A DNA stretch of 8,401 nt from an uncultured Pseudomonadota bacterium (GTDB lineage: Bacteria; Pseudomonadota; Gammaproteobacteria; Burkholderiales; Burkholderiaceae_C): contig ONTY01000146.1 in the NCBI GenBank assembly GCA_900320815.1, positions 1-8,401 of the forward strand. Reading direction: 5' to 3'. Both the position numbers and the translations under genes were made by a program. Numbering within the stretch: the stretch's first letter is position 1; each line of letters opens with the position of its first letter. Shown one piece after another: positions 1-5,661 of the stretch. Below the pieces are notes generated by a model. The model worked only from the letters and a program-made list of their open reading frames with translations, had not been told where the DNA came from and did no database searches.

Positions 1-1107
1 TTTGACCTCGTCGGCACGCGCAGCGTTTGCGCGTTCCTGGCGCGAGCGGGCGATATTGGTTTCATCTTTGGCCGCTGGGGACGCGCCACCAGAGCGTGAC
101 ATCACCACCACATCTTTGGCGGGTGCAGGCGCACGGCTGTCGCGCACCTGCGGCTGCACGCTGCCGGAGGCTTTGCGCCCAGCAGCGGGCACGCGCGCGC
201 TGGCCACGTGAGAGGCTACGCCACGACGGTAGGCGCCGAAATCGCGCGTTTTGGCGACGACGGAGCGGCGTGCCTTGCGGCGCGGTATGGCGGCAGCTTG
301 CTCGGCGGAGGGTATGTTCAGGACGGCGCCAGCACGAATCAGGTTGACGTTGCCACGAATGAACGCACGCGGGTTGGCGCGCAGCATGGCAACGAGCATT
401 TGATCAAGTGAGACACCAGGGGCGGCGTGCCGTGCGGCAATGGCGCCGGCGGTGTCGCCGCGCTTGACAACGACTTGGCCACCTTCGCCAGAGATGGCGC
501 TGTCGGCTGCCGGTGAGGCTGCGGCGCGGCGGCGGCTGCGCGGGGATTTCTGGCGACCAGACGGACGCACCTGCTCAGCCGCAGCGGTGCGTGTCGCAGC
601 GCGCGAAGTTTCAGACTTGGTGATAGGCGCGGGTGGTGCGGCATGGCGCGGTGGATCCACCAGCATGGTGTAGTCGCGCATGACATGCCCGCCAGCCCAA
701 TGGGCGTCGATGACCAGCCCAAGGAAAGGCTCATTAATGGGTTGGCTGCCCACCACACGCAGATATGCCTGGCCGTTGCGGCGGCGTGCCAGTGAGACGC
801 GCGTGCCGGCGAGCGCCGGGTTGTATTCCACGCCCAACTGGTCAAAAACCTGGGGCGATGCCATAGACGCCCGAAGACTGGCCGCTTCTTCCGAGGAGAT
901 TTGCGGCACTTCAATTTCGGCGCGCAGCGGCTGACCGAGCGCAGAACGCACTTTGATAGCACCAAGAGTAAGTGCCTGGGCGTCAGGAATGCCACCTGCA
1001 ACCGCCAGCACGGCGGCCAGGGACACGATGCCCTTTTTCCAGGGGAGCGCCGCAGCGTCAGCGGGATGGCGGACTCCGCGTGACATCAATGTGGTTTTGT
1101 TTTTCAT
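1..1107 (-). CDS. fimV: FimV-type pilus/polar hub protein, N-terminal part (3' end outside window)
   Basis: FimV proteins are inner-membrane or periplasmic LysM proteins that bind peptidoglycan and organise type IV pili and polar machinery. The frame is open for 369 codons and continues past the left edge. Residues 1-45 form a long signal peptide or anchor with basic KK at 24-25, a hydrophobic run at about 26-40 and a possible AQA cleavage site at 43-45. Residues 46-152 are the conserved FimV N-terminal domain (SALGQPLRAEIEV at 55-67, then VMRDYTMLVDPP). An Arg/Ser/Ala-rich linker covers 153-208. A LysM domain covers about 211-267 and includes MLRANPRAFIRGNVNLIRAG. After that an Ala/Arg-rich tail begins, probably leading to the coiled coil. 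The ATG at 1107 was chosen because it precedes the whole signal peptide, though no clear Shine-Dalgarno is visible; an in-frame ATG at codon 8 is the alternative. It lies 238 bp downstream of asd on the same strand, a known betaproteobacterial neighbourhood. Confidence 0.9.
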   Translation of the reverse strand, partial: MKNKTTLMSRGVRHPADAAALPWKKGIVSLAAVLAVAGGIPDAQALTLGAIKVRSALGQPLRAEIEVPQISSEEAASLRASMASPQVFDQLGVEYNPALAGTRVSLARRRNGQAYLRVVGSQPINEPFLGLVIDAHWAGGHVMRDYTMLVDPPRHAAPPAPITKSETSRAATRTAAAEQVRPSGRQKSPRSRRRAAASPAADSAISGEGGQVVVKRGDTAGAIAARHAAPGVSLDQMLVAMLRANPRAFIRGNVNLIRAGAVLNIPSAEQAAAIPRRKARRSVVAKTRDFGAYRRGVASHVASARVPAAGRKASGSVQPQVRDSRAPAPAKDVVVMSRSGGASPAAKDETNIARSRQERANAARADEVK

Positions 1108-1345
1108 AGTGGTGGGCAGGCAGAGCCTTGGGTCGAACAACAGATATGGGACTGACCGTAGCATCAGGCCGGCGTGCAGGCAAGCTGCGGCGCTGCTTTC
1201 CGCAAAAGGCCATATGGGAAAAGGACTTGAAAGTGCATCTTCATGTTGCCGTGTGACAACAACAGAAGGCATTCAAAGACGCCCGCGCAGCGCACCAAAG
1301 CGGTGGCGCGGCGGGGCGTGAGTGTACGGGTGGCAGCAAAGAGCA
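1108..1345. other. asd-fimV intergenic region
   Basis: This 238-bp gap separates two minus-strand genes. No convincing coding frame is seen. Reading the minus strand, a GC-rich imperfect hairpin follows asd (listed separately). A poor promoter-like pair, TTGCCT then 17 nt then TACGGT, lies in the fimV-proximal half and is too weak to call. fimV may be transcribed by read-through from asd or from its own unrecognised promoter. Confidence 0.4.
1274..1318 (-). terminator. Possible weak terminator or attenuating hairpin after asd
   Basis: On the minus strand, starting 27 nt after the asd stop, the outer arms CGCCC (1318-1314) and GGGCG (1284-1280) enclose an imperfect GC-rich stem with the inner pair CACC/GGTG and a GCTTT loop. 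It is followed only by TCTTTG, a poor U-tract. It could be a partial terminator between asd and fimV or a stable spacer hairpin. Confidence 0.3.
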
Positions 1346-2485
1346 TTACGTGTGCTGCAGCAGGATGCGCAACATGCGGCGCAGCGGCTCGGCTGCGCCC
1401 CACAGGAGCTGGTCACCAACGGTGAAAGCGCCCAAATATTGCGGTCCCATTGCCAGCTTGCGGATACGCCCGACGGGCACGGTCATGGTGCCGGTGACGG
1501 CCACGGGCGTGAGGGCGCGCATGGTGTCTTCGCGTGTATTGGGCACGACGCGCACCCATTCATTATCGGCAGCAATCATGGCTTCAATATCGGCCACGGG
1601 CACGTCGCGCGTGAGTTTGAAGGTAAGCGCCTGGCTGTGGCAGCGCATGGCGCCCACGCGCACGCAATAGCCGTCCACGGGAATGGCGGGGGAGCCAAAT
1701 CCTTCGCCTCGGCCAAGGATTTTGTTGGTTTCCGCCATGCCTTTCCATTCTTCGCGTGAATAGCCGTCGCCCAAATCCTTGTCAATCCACGGAATAAGGT
1801 TGCCGCCGAGTGGCACGCCGAAATTGGCCATTTCCTGCGGCGCCATGCCGCGCTGGCGCGCAATGATTTTGCGATCAATTTCCAGAATGGCGCTTTTAGG
1901 GTCGTCCAGCAGGGCTTTCACTTCGGCGTTGAGCGTGCCATATTGCGTGAGCAACTCGCGCATATGCTGCGCGCCACCGCCGCTGGCAGCTTGATAGGTT
2001 TGGGTGCTCATCCATTCCACCAGACCGGCCTTATAGAGCGCGCCCACGCCCATGAGCATGCAGCTGACGGTGCAGTTGCCGCCTACCCAGTTCACATTGC
2101 CTCTGGAGAGGGCGTCTTGAATGACGGGCATGTTGACCGGATCCAGCACGATAATGGCGTCGCTTTTCATGCGCAGCGTGCTGGCAGCGTCAATCCAGTG
2201 CCCTTTCCAGCCGGCGGCACGCAGTTTTGGGAAAACCTCCGATGTGTAATCACCACCCTGGCAGGTGAGGATGATGTCGCATTTTTTCAGCGTTTCAATG
2301 TCGCGGGCGTCCTGGAGCGTTTTTTCATTTTTCGCCATTGCAGGGGCGGTGCCGCCCGCATTGCTGGTGGAAAAGAAAATGGGTTCGATGGAATCGAAGT
2401 CGCCTTCCTCGCTCATTCGGCCCATCAACACTGAGCCAACCATGCCGCGCCAGCCAACCAGGCCGACGATATTGCCAATTTTCAT
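1346..2485 (-). CDS. asd: Aspartate-semialdehyde dehydrogenase
   Basis: The enzyme makes L-aspartate 4-semialdehyde from aspartyl phosphate with NADPH in the cytoplasm, the branch point to lysine/diaminopimelate, threonine and methionine. The 379-residue product has the normal length of the proteobacterial form. The NADP-binding loop [11 protein letters not shown] is at residues 8-18. The catalytic cysteine lies in [11 protein letters not shown] (Cys138, matching E. coli Cys135), and the catalytic histidine in [16 protein letters not shown] (His283, matching His274). The substrate-binding stretch [17 protein letters not shown] is at 165-181. The ATG at 2485 is preferred because it starts the conserved [14 protein letters not shown] and is preceded 5 nt upstream by AAAGAGG. 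The same frame stays open 75 codons further upstream, but that part has no family resemblance and includes a terminator poly-T. Reading is intact throughout. Confidence 0.97.
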   Translation of the reverse strand: MKIGNIVGLVGWRGMVGSVLMGRMSEEGDFDSIEPIFFSTSNAGGTAPAMAKNEKTLQDARDIETLKKCDIILTCQGGDYTSEVFPKLRAAGWKGHWIDAASTLRMKSDAIIVLDPVNMPVIQDALSRGNVNWVGGNCTVSCMLMGVGALYKAGLVEWMSTQTYQAASGGGAQHMRELLTQYGTLNAEVKALLDDPKSAILEIDRKIIARQRGMAPQEMANFGVPLGGNLIPWIDKDLGDGYSREEWKGMAETNKILGRGEGFGSPAIPVDGYCVRVGAMRCHSQALTFKLTRDVPVADIEAMIAADNEWVRVVPNTREDTMRALTPVAVTGTMTVPVGRIRKLAMGPQYLGAFTVGDQLLWGAAEPLRRMLRILLQHT

Positions 2486-2530
2486 GGAAACCTCTTTACA
2501 GGAGGGGCAGTGGGGCTGCCCGCGAAACTC

Positions 2531-2555
2531 AAAAAAAAACGCGCGCCCAGCGCGC
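2531..2555 (-). terminator. Intrinsic terminator between mobA and asd (possible asd attenuator)
   Basis: On the minus strand the sequence reads GCGCGC-TGG-GCGCGC-G followed by nine T. The 6-bp all-GC stem with a 3-nt loop and a long T-tract is a good Rho-independent terminator. It lies about 175 nt after the mobA stop but only 45 nt before the asd ATG, so it may end mobA transcripts or act as a regulated terminator in the asd leader. Confidence 0.75.
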
Positions 2556-2580
2556 TGTGTGTCTTGGCGCGTCGCTCTAT

Positions 2581-2616
2581 GCGGCAGCGCAACAGTTGCA
2601 AATTGTATTCTGCCGC
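2581..2616 (-). repeat. Inverted repeat in the asd leader
   Basis: GCGGCAG at 2581-2587 and CTGCCGC at 2610-2616 are perfect complements separated by 22 nt. The spacer begins with a second dyad, GCAAC-A-GTTGC (2589-2599). Together they can form a nested stem in RNA of either strand. It lies upstream of the terminator, where an anti-terminator or sensor domain would be expected if asd is attenuated. Confidence 0.45.
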
Positions 2617-2729
2617 TTGTGGTGCATCGGTGCAGGCTGCGCCAGGCAAGCGGGGAAAAGGGGGGATGGTGCGCGCAGTTTTCTGCATTAAAGTGACGTA
2701 TTGCCAACATATTTCGCAGAGTTTTTGCT

Positions 2730-3359
2730 CTAGATAAATGAGCGTGAGGCGTGCGTAGCGGTCAACGCCGCCAGTTCGTGCGGCGTGTTGCAGCCTGTGA
2801 ACATGGCGTCGCTTTTGAACGGTGCCAGCACGGCGCCGCACTGCTGCTGCCAGCGGCGCACACCGTGTTTGCCCGCTGCCTCAAGATAGGCAGCCAGATT
2901 GCCGCGCACGTTGCGCTGCATGAGGCAAAACACCGGCTGCAGGGCGCCGGGCGTTGTCGCCACGGCCAGCGGTGCGCCGCTGCGCTGCATCGCTGCCAGC
3001 AAACGCGCGCACAGGGTGCGCGGGAACAGTGGCACATCGCACGGCACTGCCAGCAGCAGCGGTGTGCTGCAGTGCCCCAGCGCGGTGAAGATGCCGCCGA
3101 GTGGCCCGGGGAAGTCGGCTATCACGTCCGTCCACACCGGGCAGCCAAAGGCGGCGTAAGCGGCCAGGTTGCGGTTGGCGCTGATGGCGATGCGCGCCAG
3201 TGGCAGGCTCTGGCGGCGCAGGCGGCGCAGCGCGTGCTGCGCCAATGGTTGCCCTTGCCACTCAATCAACCCCTTGTCGCGCCCGCCCATGCGGCTGGCG
3301 CGACCGCCGCACAGCAGCACGGCGGTGATGGCGGGAGGAGCAGAGAGCGCGGCAGTCAT
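2730..3359 (-). CDS. mobA: Molybdenum cofactor guanylyltransferase
   Basis: MobA transfers GMP from GTP to molybdopterin to make the guanine dinucleotide cofactor (MGD) of DMSO-reductase-family enzymes, in the cytoplasm. The product is 209 aa, close to the usual 190-210. The nucleotide-binding signature [16 protein letters not shown] is at residues 16-31, followed by a Rossmann-like fold. PGPLGGI lies at 85-90, the metal-binding aspartate is in VPCDVP (Asp108), and the C-terminal NTPHEL motif at 191-196 matches the family NTPEEL. The start at 3359 is the only ATG shortly before the signature; no good Shine-Dalgarno lies directly before it (AAGGAG is about 26 nt upstream and badly placed). It is divergent from cobD, and an intrinsic terminator follows about 175 nt downstream. 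Confidence 0.93.
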   Translation of the reverse strand: MTAALSAPPAITAVLLCGGRASRMGGRDKGLIEWQGQPLAQHALRRLRRQSLPLARIAISANRNLAAYAAFGCPVWTDVIADFPGPLGGIFTALGHCSTPLLLAVPCDVPLFPRTLCARLLAAMQRSGAPLAVATTPGALQPVFCLMQRNVRGNLAAYLEAAGKHGVRRWQQQCGAVLAPFKSDAMFTGCNTPHELAALTATHASRSFI

Positions 3360-3555
3360 GGCGGCGATTGTGGAGGTGAAAAATACTCCTTTTCATTATC
3401 ATTTATCACCTGCATGATATGCGGGTATTCATGATATACCACCAATCAAAAAAATAGGCGCATGAGTATAATTATATATTCCTGTGATATATAACGGCAA
3501 ATACATCTTATATGCGGGAGTATTTTTTGACAATGCTTCGGCGTACGCTGCCCGC
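3360..3555. promoter_or_regulatory. AT-rich divergent mobA-cobD regulatory region
   Basis: This stretch is sharply more AT-rich than the flanking genes, mainly 3380-3535. It holds a perfect TATAAT at 3467-3472 on the plus strand without a recognisable -35, the direct repeat ATGATAT at 3414-3420 and 3431-3437, a GGTAT-N7-ATACC dyad, and an AGGTGA/TCACCT inverted repeat (3374-3379, 3406-3411). GGAGTATTTTT occurs on minus at 3389-3379 and on plus at 3517-3527. No cobalamin riboswitch (B12 box) was found, although cobD is a cobalamin gene. Confidence 0.5.
3424..3440. promoter_or_regulatory. Palindromic candidate operator
   Basis: GGTAT (3424-3428) and ATACC (3436-3440) are perfect inverted arms around a 7-bp centre that itself contains the palindrome TCATGA. 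It sits in the AT-rich divergent region, 27 bp before the TATAAT at 3467, where a regulator of cobD or mobA could bind. No regulator family is implied by the sequence. Confidence 0.3.
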
Positions 3556-4569
3556 ATGGTTGAGACGGTTGATTGGCATGGATGGATGGCAGCTTGGCCT
3601 GCGTGGCCGGCGGCGGCGTGGCTGGCGGCAGTGCCGCTGCTGGCGCTGTTCATTGACAGATGGCTGGGCGAGCCGGCGCTGCACTGGCATCCGGTGGTGT
3701 GGATGGGGCGCTGGCTGGCGTGGGCGGGCGCGCGGCTGGCGCCGCCGCAGCACCTGGTGCACGTGCTGCCGGCGGCGCAGCTGTTCTGGACGGCGGCAGC
3801 AGCTTGGTGTGCGATGGCGGCGTTTATCTGGGCGCTGGCCAGCTTGCTGCAAGACTGGGTGCTCACGCAACCGGCTCCGCTGGCGGCGCTGGCGCTGGGT
3901 ATGGCACTCAAACCCCTGCTGGCGTGGGATCTGCTGCGCGCCGAGGTGCTGGCGGTGGAAGCGGCGCTGGAGAGCGGCGTGGCTGCCGGGCAGGTGCGGC
4001 TGGCGCAGCTGGTCAGCCGTGAGGTGCGCACGCTGACTGGTGCCCAGGTGCGCGAAGGGGCGATCGAGTCGCTGGCGGAGAACCTGGCCGACTCGCTTAT
4101 TGCGCCGCTGCTGTGGTTTGCGCTGCTGGGTTTGCCTGGTGCGGCGCTCTACCGCTTTGCCAACACTGCGGACGCCATGTGGGGCTATCCAGGTGTGCGC
4201 GAGGGGCGCGACTGGCAGTGGGCGGGCAAGTGGGCGGCGCGTGCGGACGACGTGCTCTCCTGGTTGCCGGCGCGGCTGGCGGCGGCGGCGCTGGCGGCGG
4301 CTGCCGGGCAAGCGGGCAATGGCGCCTTCTGGCGTGCGACGGCGCAGCAGGCGCAGCGTACGCCCTCGCCCAACGGCGGCTGGCCGATGGGGGCGATGGC
4401 GCTGCTGCTGGGCGTGCGGCTGGGCAAGCCGGGTGCCTACACGCTCAATGAAGCGGCACGCGCACCGCAGCCGGCGGATACGCGCCGCGCCTGCGTGCTG
4501 GCGGCCAGTGCCGCCTGGGGGGCAGCGGTGCTGGCTTCGTGCGCGCTGCTGGCGGTGGCGACTGTGTAG
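3556..4569 (+). CDS. cobD: Adenosylcobinamide-phosphate synthase (CobD/CbiB)
   Basis: This membrane protein joins an aminopropanol-type side chain to adenosylcobyric acid, making adenosylcobinamide (phosphate) late in cobalamin synthesis. Numbered from the ATG at 3556, the 337-residue product shows DRWLGEP (34-40) and HPVVWMG (45-51), a conserved ESLAENLADSLIAPL loop (171-185), RFANTADAMWGY (200-211) and TPSPNGGWPM (269-278), all hallmarks of the family. Several Ala/Leu/Trp-rich membrane segments lie between them. The frame is open back to a GTG at 3484, but that extension is AT-rich and would begin about 12 nt after the TATAAT at 3467. ATG 3556 or ATG 3586 is likelier; neither has a good Shine-Dalgarno. 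No other cobalamin gene is in the window. The gene is very GC-rich, with GCTGGCGGCG-like runs. Confidence 0.92.
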   Translation: MVETVDWHGWMAAWPAWPAAAWLAAVPLLALFIDRWLGEPALHWHPVVWMGRWLAWAGARLAPPQHLVHVLPAAQLFWTAAAAWCAMAAFIWALASLLQDWVLTQPAPLAALALGMALKPLLAWDLLRAEVLAVEAALESGVAAGQVRLAQLVSREVRTLTGAQVREGAIESLAENLADSLIAPLLWFALLGLPGAALYRFANTADAMWGYPGVREGRDWQWAGKWAARADDVLSWLPARLAAAALAAAAGQAGNGAFWRATAQQAQRTPSPNGGWPMGAMALLLGVRLGKPGAYTLNEAARAPQPADTRRACVLAASAAWGAAVLASCALLAVATV

Positions 4570-4581
4570 ACATCAAGAATC

Positions 4582-4645
4582 TCTTGGGTATCGTGCGTTT
4601 GCCGGCAAGTTATGCCGGCGATGGAGGTCAATATCTTGGAGTATT
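4582..4645 (+). repeat. REP-like hairpin repeat, copy 1
   Basis: The unit starts with TCTTGGGTAT (4582-4591), then 9 nt, the hairpin GCCGGC-N7-GCCGGC (4601-4619), 19 nt, and GAGTATT (4639-4645 region, within GGAGTATTTTT at 4638-4648). The stem extends to 8 bp by one U-G and one U-A pair. It aligns with copy 2 over its whole length at about 42 of 64 positions by hand count, with one gap. Confidence 0.6.
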
Positions 4646-4675
4646 TTTGCTTTCCCATATTTTCCTTCCCGTATC

Positions 4676-4740
4676 AATACTCAAAGTATTAATGTCGGAT
4701 TGCCCGCGTATCTGGCGGGCAAACCTCTTTATACCCAAGA
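4676..4740 (-). repeat. REP-like hairpin repeat, copy 2 (inverted)
   Basis: Read on minus from 4740, the unit begins with the identical TCTTGGGTAT, then 10 nt, the hairpin GCCCGC-N7-GCGGGC (4720-4702), 19 nt and GAGTATT (4682-4676). Relative to copy 1, the fourth base of one arm and the third base of the other both change, preserving pairing (G-C to C-G). This compensatory pair suggests that the folded form is what was conserved. Confidence 0.6.
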
Positions 4741-4760
4741 ATTGTCGTAATACATCCCAA

Positions 4761-4819
4761 GAGTATAAAAAATCGCCCGCAAGGGTTGCGGGCGATGGGG
4801 TGAAGAGGTGGTGGGTATT
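4761..4819 (+). repeat. REP-like hairpin repeat, copy 3 (used as a minus-strand terminator)
   Basis: GAGTAT (4761-4766), 8 nt, hairpin GCCCGC-N7-GCGGGC (4775-4793), 19 nt, then GGGTATT (4813-4819). The sequence after the stem, GATGGGG, resembles GATGGAGG of copy 1, and the loop AAGGGTT resembles AAGTTAT. Its left box is less like the TCTTGGGTAT of copies 1 and 2, so membership rests mainly on hairpin shape and the exact 19-nt spacing. Confidence 0.45.
4767..4796 (-). terminator. Intrinsic terminator of the nitroreductase operon and/or small RNA
   Basis: On minus, ATCGCCCGC (4796-4788), a 7-nt loop and GCGGGCGAT (4780-4772) form a perfect 9-bp stem that runs into a six-T tract (4772-4767, sharing the last pair). 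This is a strong Rho-independent terminator 117 nt or more downstream of the nitroreductase stop. Confidence 0.85.
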
Positions 4820-4881
4820 TTTTAGCCTGCCTTGGGCTGGAAACAGATAGCGGCGTCTGCAGCGGAATTTGCAGAAATAAT
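4767..4881 (-). ncRNA. Candidate small RNA, about 115 nt
   Basis: A near-consensus minus-strand promoter (4916-4888) would start transcription near 4881, and the strong terminator at 4796-4767 would end it, giving roughly 115 nt. Predicted elements in order are a 6-bp hairpin TCTGCA-N8-TGCAGA (4875-4856), a small AGCC/GGCT hairpin (4838-4824), an unpaired A-rich then C/U-rich stretch containing CCACCTCTTCACCCC (about 4814-4797), and the terminator stem with a U-tail. The stretch contains ACCUCUU, complementary to GA-rich ribosome-binding sites. No ATG-started frame is present inside. It may instead be just the 3' UTR of the nitroreductase operon. No known RNA family was recognised. Confidence 0.4.
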
Positions 4882-4887
4882 GATGTA

Positions 4888-4916
4888 ATGATACTCTGTG
4901 CGCGAGAAAAAGTCAA
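4888..4916 (-). promoter_or_regulatory. Near-consensus sigma-70 promoter (minus strand)
   Basis: TTGACT (4916-4911) and TATCAT (4893-4888) are separated by exactly 17 nt, one mismatch each from TTGACA and TATAAT. The -35 box overlaps the nitroreductase TGA stop. The only thing downstream before the terminator is the non-coding stretch listed as a candidate small RNA. Confidence 0.55.
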
Positions 4917-5650
4917 GTGTATTTTGCCGACGGACAAAAGGCGGCGTCCTCGACGGCCCGGATTTTGGCGGTGCTTTTGTAGCCAAGGGCGACACCGATG
5001 GCAACAATTTCGCTTGCTGGAATGCCGAGGTGTTTGTGCGCCAGGTCAGGATATTTGACGATGGCGTACGCCGGAATGGAATCAATGCCGCGCGCCGTGG
5101 CGGCAAGCATCAGCGTTTGATAAAAACCGCCCAAATCCAGCAGGGCAAATTGCGGATATTCCTTGGGCAGGGTGAAAAACAGCAGCGCCGGGGCATTGAA
5201 CAGGGTGTCCTGCACCTGGGCAAAAACGCCCGCTTCCTTGCCCATGTGCGCGCCCACGTCCACCGACAGGCGCTGCATGTTTTTTTGCGCCGCCTGTGAC
5301 CACGAGGTGCGGTGCGCCGGGGGAATGTCGGAGGCGCCTTTTTCGCCGCTGGCAGCGCGCGCCTGAAAATCGCGCCTGAAGGCAGCGAGGGTTTCGCCCG
5401 TGGCGGCGTACACTTTCCACTCCTGCGCATTTACCCACGAGGGCGCCTGCTGCGCGTCGCTGACAATATCGCGCAGCGCCTGTTCGTCCACGGGTTTATC
5501 GAGAAAATCGCGCACCGAGTGGCGCGCGCGCACGAGGGTGGAAAAATCTGCGCCGCTGCACGCGGGTTTTCCGTCCTGCGCCAGCGCCAGTGCGGGAGTT
5601 GCCACTGCTGCAGCGGCAGCAGCGTTTTTCAGGAAGTCGCGTTTTTTCAT
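4913..5650 (-). CDS. Nitroreductase-family flavoprotein with Tat-like signal peptide
   Basis: The fold is that of FMN-dependent NAD(P)H nitroreductases, which reduce nitro-aromatics, quinones or unknown substrates. The 245-residue product begins with KKRDFLK (residues 2-8), a Tat-like motif with KR instead of RR, then an Ala-rich hydrophobic run and a likely cleavage site near ALA (22-24), so export to the periplasm is predicted. FMN-contact motifs follow: RARHSVRDF (41-49), APSWVNAQEW (69-78), the DLGGFYQTLMLAA helix (172-184) and VAIGVALGY (216-224). GGGGA lies 5 nt before the start. It is the last gene of the operon, 11 nt after the DyP gene. BluB was considered and rejected. The substrate cannot be told from sequence. 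Confidence 0.85.
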   Translation of the reverse strand: MKKRDFLKNAAAAAAVATPALALAQDGKPACSGADFSTLVRARHSVRDFLDKPVDEQALRDIVSDAQQAPSWVNAQEWKVYAATGETLAAFRRDFQARAASGEKGASDIPPAHRTSWSQAAQKNMQRLSVDVGAHMGKEAGVFAQVQDTLFNAPALLFFTLPKEYPQFALLDLGGFYQTLMLAATARGIDSIPAYAIVKYPDLAHKHLGIPASEIVAIGVALGYKSTAKIRAVEDAAFCPSAKYT

Positions 5651-5661
5651 AAAAATCCCCG

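Larger units (their letters stand above)
2486..2729. other. Structured asd leader / mobA-asd intergenic region
   Basis: This 244-bp gap lies between the mobA stop and the asd start, both minus strand. Read on minus it holds several small hairpins: GCAG-AAAA-CTGC near 2680, a 7-bp inverted repeat at 2581-2616, a strong intrinsic terminator at 2531-2555, and GGGCAG-loop-CTGCCC at 2521-2505 just before the ribosome-binding site. CCTC next to the site could also pair with the GAGG of the Shine-Dalgarno. A -10-like TACAAT lies at 2607-2602 without a good -35. No known riboswitch was recognised. Confidence 0.5.
4570..4912. other. Convergent cobD / nitroreductase intergenic region (343 bp)
   Basis: No protein-coding gene is recognised here. 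The region is packed with structure: CAAGA-ATC-TCTTG just after cobD, an inverted pair of hairpin repeats at 4582-4740, the palindrome AATACT-CAA-AGTATT at 4676-4690, a third repeat copy that doubles as the terminator of the minus-strand transcript, and a candidate small-RNA unit at 4767-4916. No clean terminator for cobD was found; the 8-bp hairpin at 4700-4722 followed by ACCTCTTTA is the best plus-strand candidate. Confidence 0.6.

Noticed and set aside
339..1001. 220-codon minus-strand open frame overlapping fimV
   Set aside because: It is a shadow frame, Arg/Pro/Ser-rich and without family resemblance; the fimV frame over the same bases has a signal peptide, the FimV domain and LysM.
2486..2710. 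In-frame 75-codon N-terminal extension of asd to an ATG at 2710
   Set aside because: The extension lacks family resemblance, includes the terminator T-tract as FFF, and the conserved MKIGNIVG start at 2485 has its own ribosome-binding site.
3360..3555. Cobalamin riboswitch upstream of cobD
   Set aside because: No B12-box-like conserved sequence was found and the spacer is short and AT-rich.
4582..4740. Autonomous insertion sequence
   Set aside because: The 159-bp inverted-repeat structure has no transposase and no clear target-site duplication; at most it is a non-autonomous or REP-like element.
4822..5106. Minus-strand open frame ending SANSAADAAICFQPKAG
   Set aside because: Its C-terminus looks superficially protein-like, but most of it overlaps the nitroreductase in another frame, and no family was recognised. 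The non-overlapping part is better explained by the promoter and candidate sRNA.
4913..5650. BluB (dimethylbenzimidazole synthase), suggested by nearby cobD
   Set aside because: The motifs RARHSVRDF and APSWVNAQEW are of ordinary nitroreductases, it has a signal peptide, and it is in the purA operon rather than with cobD.
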